A stretch of DNA of 44,537 bases, taken from NCBI GenBank assembly GCA_023412275.1, contig JAEYNY010000072.1:1-44537 (forward strand). Direction: 5' to 3'. Positions 26,714 to 35,610 of this stretch are shown one piece after another; the stretch's first letter is position 1, and each line of letters begins with the position of its first letter. A program made the position numbers and the translations under genes. Below the pieces are notes generated by a model. That model worked only from the letters and a program-made list of their open reading frames with translations, did not search any database and was not told the origin of the DNA. Source of the stretch: Bacillota bacterium. GTDB taxonomy: Bacteria; Bacillota; Clostridia; Acetivibrionales; DSM-1351.

Positions 26714-27397
26714 TTACTTTATCAAATACTCCCTATTTTTAAATATGTAATAACTCATTGTTAAAAAAATCATCGAACATACTATTAATGCAATATTAAT
26801 GGTATATAGAGTAATTCCAGGCTTAGGATTAACCCATTGAAAGGGATAAACATATCCATTAGCCCCTCCTCTTGTCATATAACTTATACAACTAAATACA
26901 CCTACAATAGTATAACCTCCTGACATACTTCTAGCTAATAATACTGAAAAAAATGAAAATGATGAATAAAATAATATCTGTATCATAGGCATAATAAAAA
27001 AATCAGGTGTATAATCCAATTTTGCGTAGGCTAGACATATTGCAGTAAAAATATAATAAATAACTATGTATAGTATACTTATTTTTATCACCTTTAGAAC
27101 CCCAAATTTAAACTCGTTATATGGGAGTGATAACAAACTTTCTTTAATCTGAGAATCGACAAACTCTCCAAATAAGCTAATTATCCAGAACGATACACAA
27201 ATAATAGGGATTATACCTATTGCTTTTTTAAAGACACTTATGTCAATATTAAGGTTGAATTTGAAATAAGAAAAATATAAGTAAATGAAAATGATTATAT
27301 AGATGGCAATAGGAACAACAAACATAATTCCTAAAGATTTTATATCATAAATAAAAAGCATACATATCTTTTTTAGGCTTTTTTCTGATTTACCCAT
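26714..27397 (-). CDS. ABC-2 type transporter permease (small)
   Basis: A 227-residue membrane protein with six predicted helices, starting with a short cytoplasmic lysine-rich N-terminus. There are no strong sequence motifs, as usual for ABC-2 permeases. Its start overlaps the end of the ATPase gene by 25 bases, and it is the last gene of the three-gene operon on the minus strand. With the ATPase and the large permease it likely forms one exporter. The substrate is unknown; a peptide, bacteriocin or antibiotic is common for this arrangement. Confidence 0.72.
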   Translation of the reverse strand: MGKSEKSLKKICMLFIYDIKSLGIMFVVPIAIYIIIFIYLYFSYFKFNLNIDISVFKKAIGIIPIICVSFWIISLFGEFVDSQIKESLLSLPYNEFKFGVLKVIKISILYIVIYYIFTAICLAYAKLDYTPDFFIMPMIQILFYSSFSFFSVLLARSMSGGYTIVGVFSCISYMTRGGANGYVYPFQWVNPKPGITLYTINIALIVCSMIFLTMSYYIFKNREYLIK

Positions 27398-28248
27398 ACC
27401 ATATACCCCTCTTCAGTAGTTGGTTCAACTAATATTGCATCATCAGTTGGTGCAGTGTCTGAAAGTAAGCGTACCTCTATACTATCACCATTATTATTTG
27501 TAGATATTACTTTATATTTATTTTCTATATAATTATAATGATCAAGTTCAATTTCTAATTTCCAAACCTTTCCTTTAGCGATGTCGGAAAGACACTGTAA
27601 TGAATTGAATTTTGTTATAATGCCTTCGTTTAAAACAGCAACTCCATCACATGTAGCTTGTATATCTTCAACAATATGGGTTGAGAGTATAACAATTTTC
27701 TTATTTGCGATTTTACGAATTAATCCTCTAAACCGAATACGCTCTTCAGGATCAAGACCTGCAGTGGGTTCATCTACTATAATTATTTTTGGTTCTCCAA
27801 GCATTGCTTGTGCAATTCCTAGTCGTCTTAACATTCCTCCTGAAAAGCTTTTAACTTTTTTCTTTGAAACTTCATGCAAATTTACTTCATTTAATATATA
27901 TTCAATTTGTTCATACCTGTTTGCTTTTGCTGTAATTCCTTTTAGGACTGCAATATAATCTAGACTTTCCCATGCAGTTATGTTTCTAAAACATCCGAAT
28001 TGTTGAGGCAAATAACCGATTATGGATCTTGCTTCATAGGGATTTTTGTTCCATGAAATATTATCATAGTTTATAGTTCCTGAGTCTGGATACATTAATG
28101 TAGCAAGTATTCTCATTAATGTTGTTTTTCCAGCTCCATTAGGCCCTAAAAGCCCATAGATTCCATAGCCAATTTCTAAATCTACTTCCTTAAGTGCTTT
28201 GTTTTTCTGAAAACTCTTGGTTACTTTCTCAATTTTTAAGCAACTCAT
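27373..28248 (-). CDS. ABC transporter ATP-binding protein
   Basis: A 291-residue ABC ATPase. Walker A is GPNGAGKTT (about residues 34-42), the Q-loop lies in GYLPQQFG, the signature is SFSGGMLRR, Walker B is IIIVDEPTAGLDPEER and the H-loop histidine is in LSTHIVED. All are intact. The C-terminal 80 residues are a regulatory tail seen in bacitracin-type export ATPases. Its ATG overlaps the stop of the upstream permease by four bases, so the operon is tightly coupled. Confidence 0.92.
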   Translation of the reverse strand: MSCLKIEKVTKSFQKNKALKEVDLEIGYGIYGLLGPNGAGKTTLMRILATLMYPDSGTINYDNISWNKNPYEARSIIGYLPQQFGCFRNITAWESLDYIAVLKGITAKANRYEQIEYILNEVNLHEVSKKKVKSFSGGMLRRLGIAQAMLGEPKIIIVDEPTAGLDPEERIRFRGLIRKIANKKIVILSTHIVEDIQATCDGVAVLNEGIITKFNSLQCLSDIAKGKVWKLEIELDHYNYIENKYKVISTNNNGDSIEVRLLSDTAPTDDAILVEPTTEEGYMVWVNQKKA

Positions 28249-30299
28249 GTCTGTTCTCCCCTTTTAACGTTATTAACTAATGACTCTAAAAGGTCTACGG
28301 TAGAATTTTTGTTATCCATTTCCTTATAGAATTTAAGTATAATTTTTTCTATCTTCTGTATATCACCTTTTTTTATTAAATCAACAATGCTATTTAAAAC
28401 TTGTTTCAACTTTATTAGTTCTTTTGACTTATTATAATTTAACCTAAAATCTATTAATTCAATTAAGGATTCAGTATATAATTTTCCAGATTTTTTTTGT
28501 CTATAGCTGTATAAATCTTCTAAAATATTGGGCAGAATAGTTAAGACTAAAGATTCTTTTTCTCTATATTTATCTTCAATGAAGAAAGCAGATGTAATAT
28601 TATAACAATTAAATATTAATTCGCCATTAGGGAAAATATTACCAAGAGACTGAGAATCTATTAATAGTTGATTACAACTGCTCTCTACGCTAAAAGCATT
28701 TAATATATTATTATAAAATGGCACAACAAATATATTTTTAGGTAACTTTGTCCCACTTTTCCCAAGTCTATTTTCCACTTCATGAATTTTATATTTTAAT
28801 TCAGGTAAAGACCTTTTTATGATATTAATAAACTCAATAGGTGAAACAATACTTATTCCTTTATATTCTTCTTGAACCAAGTTTCCACTCAAAAGAGTCA
28901 CTCCAGAAGAGAAACCTTTAAACATGTTTTCGGACACTCTTTCTAAGTTGCTATATACAGTTTTGCTTTGATTTACCTTGATGTTAAATTCGGTATCATA
29001 TGGTAAACAAACATTTTTAAAGTAGTTATTTCCGAGTATGTTTGAATCTTGAGTCTCAAATAATTTGTACTTTCCTGGGATTGGATACCAAGGGAAGGAA
29101 GATAATAATGATAATGAGTTATAGGTTACTAAAGTTCTACTATTGCTACTACCTTGAACTTCCATGTCAAGTCTAAAGTTTTTATTATAACCAACTTTAA
29201 TATATAAGAAATCTCCTTCACGATTCCATTCCGTCAATTTTCCATTTAGTTTTAAATTAGATATATTAAACTGGTTATATAAAGTAAAATATACCCAGCC
29301 TTTATTTGGATTTGAATTATTGGCAAATATGGATATATGGTAATTAAATTTTTCCCCCTCATGGTTTAAATTAATTCTATACTTATCTACTTTAACGCTT
29401 TCCTCCTTAAAGTCAAAATTTTCTAAATTTTTTGTATAATAGTTTATATTATAAGATACTAAATCATTAAAAGAGAATGACATCCTATTACCTGCAGTTG
29501 GTGCAATTAGTATGATTAAAATGATACATATCATACTAAAACTGAGTACAATTATTTTCTGCCTTTTAAAATTCCATATACTTTCTCTCCAAATAACAAC
29601 TATACATAGTATACAAATAGCTAATAAGAATAGTAAAAAATGTCTTAATAAAACTGACAAAGAAATATTAAGTCCACTATAAAAATTATATATCTGACCT
29701 ATTTCTTCTTCTGCTTGGTTAAATAATTGAGAAAATTTTTGAGGTAATATTAATTTGTTAAATGGGCTTAATAAAAAACAAATAAGGGACCCAAACAGAT
29801 ATGTTAATTTAGAATTTATTATTCTACTTAAGGAATATCCAATAATTATACAACTAAAAAAAGGCATACCCCAGTATATTAATATATATATAATTGATGT
29901 TAGTTCAAAATTAAGAGTTTGTATACCTTTTATATTATATAAAACTAATATTTCAATATATGGTATTACTAGTACTAATAATGATACAATACACCAAGCT
30001 AAAAGTTTAGCAAAGGGACTCATTATTGTTTTAGGTAACGAAAAAAAAACTTCATCGAAATTAACAGTTTTCTCCTTTTTTGCCGATACTATACCTGTAA
30101 GCAATCCTAATAGAGTTGCTGCTACTACAATATATGCAGATGCTTGTAACATTTGTATAACTGATTTGTTGTCTTTTATTGTAAAAACGTAATAGCCTTG
30201 AACTAGGTATAGTACCAAAAAAAAGGTTGTTAACCATACCCATATACTTTTTATAAATAACATCAGCTCCATTAAAAAGACTTTAAAAAAACTCTCCAC
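28245..30299 (-). CDS. Large ABC-2 type permease with an extracytoplasmic domain
   Basis: A 684-residue membrane protein: helices at about 12-32 and 50-70, four more up to about residue 245, and one at about 250-270. Next comes a long asparagine-rich, mostly beta-type region (about 275-500) that is probably outside the membrane, and a helical soluble C-terminus (about 560-684). The start is GTG at 30299 with GGAGGGG nine bases upstream. This large permease plus ATPase plus small permease is seen in exporters next to bacteriocin-like or secreted peptides. I cannot assign the family more exactly. It heads the operon. Confidence 0.7.
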   Translation of the reverse strand: MESFFKVFLMELMLFIKSIWVWLTTFFLVLYLVQGYYVFTIKDNKSVIQMLQASAYIVVAATLLGLLTGIVSAKKEKTVNFDEVFFSLPKTIMSPFAKLLAWCIVSLLVLVIPYIEILVLYNIKGIQTLNFELTSIIYILIYWGMPFFSCIIIGYSLSRIINSKLTYLFGSLICFLLSPFNKLILPQKFSQLFNQAEEEIGQIYNFYSGLNISLSVLLRHFLLFLLAICILCIVVIWRESIWNFKRQKIIVLSFSMICIILIILIAPTAGNRMSFSFNDLVSYNINYYTKNLENFDFKEESVKVDKYRINLNHEGEKFNYHISIFANNSNPNKGWVYFTLYNQFNISNLKLNGKLTEWNREGDFLYIKVGYNKNFRLDMEVQGSSNSRTLVTYNSLSLLSSFPWYPIPGKYKLFETQDSNILGNNYFKNVCLPYDTEFNIKVNQSKTVYSNLERVSENMFKGFSSGVTLLSGNLVQEEYKGISIVSPIEFINIIKRSLPELKYKIHEVENRLGKSGTKLPKNIFVVPFYNNILNAFSVESSCNQLLIDSQSLGNIFPNGELIFNCYNITSAFFIEDKYREKESLVLTILPNILEDLYSYRQKKSGKLYTESLIELIDFRLNYNKSKELIKLKQVLNSIVDLIKKGDIQKIEKIILKFYKEMDNKNSTVDLLESLVNNVKRGEQT

Positions 30300-30399
30300 T
30301 AATATTTTCCCCTCCTTATAATATATCCCATATACTCGTGTTATCTCGATTAATCCTAGATTTTTGTAATAAATTTGAAAGCACTGTATGGACCAAATT

Positions 30400-30659
30400 T
30401 TTCTCTACTAGTATATTATTGGACTATACTTGGTAGCCCTGAGCTAGATTGTACTTGTTTTTCGCTATCACGCTATTGGCTTCCATATATCTTTGTGGCG
30501 ACAAACCTCCTATATTGCACAGGGTCATACCCTAATTTCTTTCGTCCTGTCTTGTCCAAAGGTGGAATGTCAGTCATGCTTATAAACTAGGTCATGTCCT
30601 AATGGAAAATATTCAACCTGACTATCCCGACTCTCAATTGTCACTTTTATAATTATAAA
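30400..30659 (-). mobile_element. Probable right end of the IS110 remnant
   Basis: Non-coding sequence lying 3' of the broken transposase on the minus strand. I see no clear terminal repeat, as expected for IS110, and no gene. The extent is estimated. Confidence 0.35.
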
Positions 30660-31050
30660 TTAATATCCTACATTTCGGTCTTTCTCATCAACAAGCATCA
30701 TAATGGCTACTATTGACTGCATTTTCTTAAGTGGCTTGTTTTCTCTATTAATATGGTATAGGTACAACGGCATAAAGTCATGGTTTCTCGCAACTAATGG
30801 CAATACTCCTTGAAATAAGGCATACCTACCGTTAGAACGTCCCCTTCTGGTTATTGTTGTTTGCCTTAATGATTGCTAGGGCTGTTTTCTCTTAATTTTA
30901 ACCCAAATAGCCTTACTATTTGCTCAGGAGCATTAAATCTACCGATATCTCCTACAGCACTTAAGAATCCCATCACTGCTACAATTCAAATGCCCTTTAT
31001 ACTTAATAGCATACTTGTACTTGGAACTTTCCTTACTTTAAAAGTAAAAA
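30660..31050 (-). pseudogene. IS110 family transposase, C-terminal remnant
   Basis: Read on the minus strand, the sequence gives LLSIKGI-stop-IVAVMGFLSAV and GDIGRFNAPEQIVRLFGLKL. After a frameshift near 30860 it continues with TTITRRGRSNGRYALFQGV, LPLVARNHDFMPLYLYHINR and KKMQSIVAIMMLVD, then a TAA at 30660-30662. This is the Transposase_20 domain of IS110/IS116/IS902 with its helix-hairpin-helix part. One TGA and one frameshift make it inactive. Its N-terminal counterpart lies at 32455 but on the opposite strand. Confidence 0.75.
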
Positions 31051-31055
31051 CGTAA

Positions 31056-31114
31056 ACTACCTTGAATTGTATTAACCTTCTATAAGAGATGAGTTATAAT
31101 ACAATTCAGGGTAG
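31056..31114. repeat. Imperfect 20-bp inverted repeat
   Basis: CTACCTTGAATTGTATTAAC (31057-31076) is mirrored at 31093-31114 with one mismatch and a two-base insertion. It lies downstream of the secreted protein gene on the minus strand and upstream of the IS110 remnant. It could be a terminator for the former or mark an element boundary. Confidence 0.45.
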
Positions 31115-31205
31115 TCTAACATTATTTCCCCTAAAAACAGGAGCTTTATTTGTAAAATACAGTATAAATTTAAAAGGAAAAATCTTTGAATTATATTGTT
31201 TAGTA

Positions 31206-31583
31206 TTAATTACTTACACTGCCACTACCTGAACAACCTGTATTATCTGATCCATCTGGATCTAAATGAATATAATACATTCCATTTGGCTGGCTATTAA
31301 GGGTAGCTGTAGTATTACCACCAATGCTTGCACTATTTGATGATATACATGAATCAGGCCATAATGTTACTATTTTATACACCTCAATCCATAAGGCTCT
31401 TTTTGATGTTGAAGCATTACTTCCAGTTACAGCAAGGTTTCCGCTCATAACAATTTCAGGTCCATCTGCAGATGTCTGCCAAGTATAAATTTGCGTCGAA
31501 CTTGAAGCTGCAAATACGACAGACCCAAAACATATAATAACCAGAAAAGTTATTAGAGCTAATTTTTTATTTAAATTTTTCAC
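31206..31583 (-). CDS. Small secreted protein, possibly bacteriocin-like
   Basis: A 125-residue protein with a clear Sec signal peptide: a lysine-rich start, a hydrophobic core and a probable cleavage site at VFAAS (about residue 25). The mature part of about 100 residues is rich in serine, threonine, asparagine and glycine, and has two cysteines (in WPDSC and NTGCSGSG) that could form one disulfide. The start is GTG at 31583 with AGGAGG nine bases upstream. Three transporter genes lie downstream on the same strand with IS debris between. I do not recognise the family; lactococcin-972-type arrangements look similar in outline, but the sequence does not show that motif. Confidence 0.6.
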   Translation of the reverse strand: MKNLNKKLALITFLVIICFGSVVFAASSSTQIYTWQTSADGPEIVMSGNLAVTGSNASTSKRALWIEVYKIVTLWPDSCISSNSASIGGNTTATLNSQPNGMYYIHLDPDGSDNTGCSGSGSVSN

Positions 31584-31645
31584 TTACAATGACCTCCTAT
31601 TAGACTAATATTTATATTCTTTATAGCTATATGGAATATAATGGA

Positions 31646-31674
31646 ATTGTATAATATATATTTATTATTGTAAA
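31646..31674 (-). promoter_or_regulatory. Possible promoter of the small secreted protein gene
   Basis: On the minus strand, TTTACA, a 17-base spacer and TACAAT, about 60 bases before the GTG start. An 8-bp inverted repeat (TTGTCTAA 31702-31709 / TTAGACAA 31732-31739) lies just upstream. Confidence 0.4.
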
Positions 31675-31749
31675 ATATGCTCTAGGAATAAAAGTGATGG
31701 TTTGTCTAAATTATCTATTATATTCTAATAATTAGACAAGAATTCATAA

Positions 31750-32300
31750 ATTTCCATTAAAAGGGTAAAATGTTAAAAGTGTACAACATGTAAAAATGTT
31801 GAAAGGTTGGCTGACTTTACATCCCAAAACCGAAAAAATTTTTACAAGCCTTATTAACTCAAATAAGAAGCAACCTAACAAAACCAATCCTGCACTGAAG
31901 CTAAAATTCAACGGGAGGATTTTTATTATGCATCGGCTGTGAAGAAGACTATGCTCATTTATAACTTTCAATCTGCTTATTCATAATTCTCTATAAAGTT
32001 GGTGTGGCTTACTATTCCTTGTTCTAGTATAAAAGTAATTTCTGTGGTAGCATATAAATTTTAGTTAAGGGAAAGAAATTACTAATAATGGTGTCCTTTT
32101 CCGACTCCCGGGGGTCGTTCTCTTCAAAAAAGAAAGCATTTCGCGTATTTCTATCATTTTACTGCCTCAACACACGTTGATATCGTTTTTCTTCTCTGTT
32201 TTTTGTTTTGTGTCTTTTGCAGAATCTACTTGCAATCACTTCTCACCAGAGTTAACATTACACACAATTGAAATTTGTACTTTTGCGAATCCTTTTACTG
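31750..32300. other. Gene-free, element-rich stretch
   Basis: No convincing gene. It holds one copy of a 21-base repeat (32036-32056) that recurs at 39670, and on the minus strand a 35-codon frame near 32160 that could be the start of a lost transposase. Composition is patchy, consistent with mobile-element debris. Confidence 0.4.
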
Positions 32301-32317
32301 AGAACAGAATAAAGGCT

Positions 32318-32420
32318 CGTGATTCCTGATATCACGTAATCTGTCACATTTGGATTAGATAGGTTGCCGTCCCCTTGCGAGGGTTTAGTTGCTGACAGAA
32401 AGTATGTCAACTGCTTAATC
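32318..32420 (+). ncRNA. Candidate relic of an IS110 bridge RNA
   Basis: Directly upstream of the IS110 N-terminal frame there is a hairpin CGTGAT (32318-32323) / ATCACG (32331-32336). Then a larger stem-loop follows: CTGTCA (32341-32346) / TGACAG (32393-32398), with a big internal loop capped by CCCT/AGGG (32372-32383). A stem-loop with wide internal loops in the left end of an IS110 element is what a bridge RNA looks like. This is structure by eye only. Confidence 0.35.
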
Positions 32421-32454
32421 TAACGCTCTTAAATTGAGGTTGCCGGTATGAGAG

Positions 32455-33004
32455 ATGGAGACAAAATATGAGGAGAAGATAAGAATATACAAAAAAAGAA
32501 ATACCTGTTTTATCGGAATTGATATGCATAAAGACATGCACTGCGCAGTCATTATCGACTGTTGGATGGATAAAATGGGAGAAATCAGCTTTGAAAATAG
32601 ACCGTCAAAGTTTCCGGCGTTTATTGAAAACATTAGAAGAATATACGGTACAAAGGAAATAGTATTTGGACTTGAGGATACCAGAGGTTTTGGAAGAAAC
32701 CTGTCGGCTTATCTTGTCGGCAGAAAATTTGATGTAAAGCATGTAAACCCAGCATATACAAGTGCAGTAAGGCTGGCGGATCCAATTGTTCACAAGGATG
32801 ACTTCTATGACGCTTATTGTGTAGCAAGAGTTTTGGGAGATATGGTAGATAGTCTGCCAGATGCAAAGCATGAGGATATTTATTGGACAATACGGCAATT
32901 GGTAAAACGGCGTGGCCTGCTTGTTAAAAACAATGTCATGCGCTTTTTAGTCGAAATACATTATAATCTTTACGCAGTAAGCATCCAGCGCTAAAAAACT
33001 ACTT
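32455..33004 (+). pseudogene. IS110 family transposase, N-terminal remnant
   Basis: The first 180 residues of an IS110 transposase (DEDD/RuvC-like domain). Catalytic acids are visible as D23 (FIGIDMHK), E74 (GLEDTRGFGR), and D116 and D119 (HKDDFYDAY). The frame ends at 32994; the neighbouring frame continues briefly with KHPALKNY, so a frameshift lies near 32975. The Transposase_20 half is missing. The fragment ends a few bases before the stop of the orphan sugar ATPase, so it marks the breakpoint of an insertion or rearrangement. Confidence 0.82.
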
Positions 33005-33011
33005 GTTACTT

Positions 33012-34511
33012 CTAAGAGTTCTTTATTATAGCTTCATACATTATGGCTTCTTTTGTTGCTTCGCTTCGTTGGAATTCCCCAGTTATATTACCTTCTGCAA
33101 GTACAAGAATCCTATCACACATTCCCAGTATTTCTTCGATGTCTGAGGAAATTAGGATAATAGATGCACCCTTTGAAACCAGATCCAGCATACAGTTATA
33201 AATATCAACCTTAGATGCTACATCAATTCCACGTGTTGGTTCATCAAGTATATAAATCTTTGATCTTGTCATAATCCAACGTGCAACAGCAGCTTTTTGC
33301 TGATTTCCGCCGCTATAGTTCTTCAATAGGTCGTCAAGATTACCCGGTCTTATGCTAAGCTTTTTTATATACGAATCAGTGACACTGGTCATAATTTCAT
33401 TGTGCAAATATTTGTATTGTTCAAATCTTTTAAGTGCTGAAACCGTTACATTGTTTTCAAGATTGAGATAAGAAAATATCGAGCTATCTGTTCTATCTTC
33501 GGGTAAAAATGCTATTCCATTTCTAAAGGCATCATTGGGATCGTTAATAGTTTGGACTTGTCCGTCGATTTCGATGGTTCCGTTCTTTATAGGAGTTAAG
33601 CCGTAGAGACACTTGGCGAGTAACGATCTGCCGGAACCCATTAGGCCTGTTATACCTAATATTTCTGATTTATGTAAATCGAAGTTTATTGAATTTAATA
33701 AATTTGCAGAGCACAAGTTTTTAACAGACATGACTACTTTTCCAAGTGGAATGTTAAGCTTAGGATATCTTAGTTTTTCTATCGGGACTGATAACAGCTT
33801 TATAACATCTTCTTTTGCTGTTTCGCTGACAGTTTGGGTTCCTACTACTTTGCCCTGATACATGACAGTAAACCTATCGGATATCAACTCTATCTCATCA
33901 ACTAGATGTGTTATATAGAAAATAGCGGTGTTTTTGGCCGTTAGAGTATTTATTATTTTATAGAGAATGGCTTTTTCAGGTTCAGTTAAGGTTGAAGAAG
34001 GTTCATCAAATATTACAATTTGGGCATTTGAAATATAAGCCTTTATCAGCTCAACTATTTGCTTTTGAGCATAGCCTAATTGACTGATCCTGGCCGTTAT
34101 ATCGATGTTAATATTAAACTCCTTAAAAACAATGCTGCAGGCATCAAACATTTTGTAAAGATTTACAGTATTAAAATGACCCTTTAGCAAATAAGAGTAG
34201 TCCATATAAATGTTTTCGGCGACAGTAAGGTTTGGGTATAAATTTATATCCTGCCATGCACAGTAAATGCCATTCTGTCTAGCGCCGCTTACACTATTGT
34301 AGTTGACAGGCTTTCCGTCAATAAATATCGAGCCGCTATCTTGTTTTATAAGCCCGCTTATTATTTTTGTAACCGTAGATTTGCCGGAACCATTTTCGCC
34401 AATTATAGCATGAACTTCACCGGGAAATACATCTAAACTAACATTACATAGAGAGAAAGATTCACTAAAGTACTTATTTATTCTCCTGATTTCTAGCTTG
34501 GGAACACCCAT
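33012..34511 (-). CDS. Orphan sugar ABC transporter ATP-binding protein (RbsA/MglA type)
   Basis: A 499-residue protein with two fused ATPase domains, as in ribose and galactose importers. Domain 1 has Walker A GENGSGKST and Walker B IVIFDEPSSTL, with a reduced signature (LGYAQKQIVELIKAY). Domain 2 has the degenerate Walker A GLMGSGRSL typical of the family and a full signature, YSGGNQQKA, with ILDEPTRGIDV. GGAGG before the ATG supports the start. It lies 36 bases after a DeoR-type regulator on the same strand. No permease or binding-protein gene follows; instead the IS110 fragment begins eight bases past its stop. It may have lost its partners or may serve the neighbouring transporter. Confidence 0.88.
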   Translation of the reverse strand: MGVPKLEIRRINKYFSESFSLCNVSLDVFPGEVHAIIGENGSGKSTVTKIISGLIKQDSGSIFIDGKPVNYNSVSGARQNGIYCAWQDINLYPNLTVAENIYMDYSYLLKGHFNTVNLYKMFDACSIVFKEFNINIDITARISQLGYAQKQIVELIKAYISNAQIVIFDEPSSTLTEPEKAILYKIINTLTAKNTAIFYITHLVDEIELISDRFTVMYQGKVVGTQTVSETAKEDVIKLLSVPIEKLRYPKLNIPLGKVVMSVKNLCSANLLNSINFDLHKSEILGITGLMGSGRSLLAKCLYGLTPIKNGTIEIDGQVQTINDPNDAFRNGIAFLPEDRTDSSIFSYLNLENNVTVSALKRFEQYKYLHNEIMTSVTDSYIKKLSIRPGNLDDLLKNYSGGNQQKAAVARWIMTRSKIYILDEPTRGIDVASKVDIYNCMLDLVSKGASIILISSDIEEILGMCDRILVLAEGNITGEFQRSEATKEAIMYEAIIKNS

Positions 34512-34547
34512 ATCAAAAACCTCCGCATAAGAAGACTTATTTTTGAT

Positions 34548-35330
34548 TTACACTTTACCTTCCATAACAGAAATCGATGTAAATAACTGTATATTAGCGT
34601 TAAAAATATTGTTTTTGTATTGATCGGACAAGGTATTATTTGTGATCACTTTATCACATAAATCTTTTAATCGTCCTGCTCTATAAAAAGATGTTTTCTC
34701 AAATGCTGAGGACTTACAAACGATAATTCGTTCATTTGCATTTTTTGCGGCTTCTTTTATAAAGGTTGCCATATCAATATTTGAAACAGATATGTCAAGA
34801 GTGTTTGAAATACCATCTATTTCGATAAACAGATGATTCACATAGAAGTTATTCAGGTTACTGATTGTCAGTGAGCCAAATACAGATTTCGTATTATAGT
34901 CAATGTCCCCACCTAAAAGAATTACCTTTGCTGATTGATCTTCCATAATATGAGATGCTATCTTTAGGTCATTGGTAAGCACTGTTACTCTGTTCTTGGA
35001 ATTTAGGTGTTTTGCAATTTCGAGATTAATTTCACCGTTTGTGAGCATAATTATATCGCCGTCATTGATCATCTGAATCGCGATATTAGCAATTTCAGAA
35101 TATTCCATTAAAGCATTCGGATCAGAATTACTTGAGAAAGTGTCATTTATAGAACCAAGTACTGCGCCTCCATGGGTCCTGGTAAGAAACCCTTCCGACT
35201 CTAGTTTTTCGAGGTCGCGTCTAATAGTAACTTCAGATACGCCAAGCATTTGACTTAACTGGTTTACTTCAACCTGTTTGTTTTCTGTTATATAGGCTTT
35301 TATTATTCGTATTCTCTCAATAGCAAACAT
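34548..35330 (-). CDS. DeoR family transcriptional regulator
   Basis: A 260-residue regulator. The N-terminal winged helix (about residues 5-56) carries the family hallmark LSQMLGVSEVTIRRDLEKLE and RTHGGAVL. The C-terminal domain is a sugar-phosphate sensor of the ribose-5-phosphate isomerase-like fold (MLTNGEINLEIAKHL, KVILLGGD). GGAAG before the ATG supports the start. It is divergent from the chvE-type operon and heads its own operon with the orphan ATPase. The intergenic region holds two close palindromes that are natural candidates for its operators. A sugar phosphate made from the transported sugar is the likely inducer. Confidence 0.88.
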   Translation of the reverse strand: MFAIERIRIIKAYITENKQVEVNQLSQMLGVSEVTIRRDLEKLESEGFLTRTHGGAVLGSINDTFSSNSDPNALMEYSEIANIAIQMINDGDIIMLTNGEINLEIAKHLNSKNRVTVLTNDLKIASHIMEDQSAKVILLGGDIDYNTKSVFGSLTISNLNNFYVNHLFIEIDGISNTLDISVSNIDMATFIKEAAKNANERIIVCKSSAFEKTSFYRAGRLKDLCDKVITNNTLSDQYKNNIFNANIQLFTSISVMEGKV

Positions 35331-35438
35331 TACGTATCTTCCTTATTTACAATATTTATTACTTTGAGTATAAATGATTTATACTTTAAAATCAAACATA
35401 ATCAAAAGAACAAAAAAGAAAATATATAAAATAGTATT

Positions 35439-35474
35439 ACACAAAAGTGTTATATAATATGCACAAAAATGTGC
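35439..35474. promoter_or_regulatory. Two tandem palindromes, operator candidates
   Basis: ACACAAAAGTGT (35439-35450) and GCACAAAAATGTGC (35461-35474) share a CACAAAA core and lie about two helical turns apart (22 bases) between the DeoR gene and the sugar operon. Confidence 0.5.
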
Positions 35475-35515
35475 TTAAAAGACAGGTAAATTTGTTGAAC
35501 GTTAATAAAAGCGTA

Positions 35516-35544
35516 TTGACAGCATATACTTCAAGTGATAACAT
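35516..35544 (+). promoter_or_regulatory. Promoter of the chvE-type sugar operon
   Basis: A perfect TTGACA (35516-35521), a 17-base spacer and TAACAT (35539-35544), 66 bases before the ATG. Confidence 0.65.
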
Positions 35545-35561
35545 TTAATCACAAAACGAAA

Positions 35562-35588
35562 GCAAACGAAACTAAATGTAACGTTTGC
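35562..35588. promoter_or_regulatory. Inverted repeat in the sugar operon leader
   Basis: GCAAACG (35562-35568) and CGTTTGC (35582-35588) around 13 bases. It is downstream of the -10, so it could be an operator (the half-site resembles LacI/CcpA family sites) or a leader hairpin next to the ribosome-binding site. Confidence 0.45.
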
Positions 35589-35610
35589 AACTATTGAGGA
35601 GGGTATAAAA

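Noticed and set aside
30873..31055. 60-codon plus-strand frame in the IS110 remnant
   Set aside because: The minus strand of the same stretch encodes clear IS110 transposase motifs.
31206..31583. Lactococcin 972-type bacteriocin
   Set aside because: Size, signal peptide and nearby transporter fit in outline, but the mature sequence lacks the family's tyrosine/tryptophan-rich pattern, so only 'secreted protein' is called.
35581..35594. CcpA cre site in the sugar operon leader
   Set aside because: TGTAACGTTTGCA resembles a cre site but is one base too short in the centre; it is better explained as part of the GCAAACG/CGTTTGC inverted repeat.
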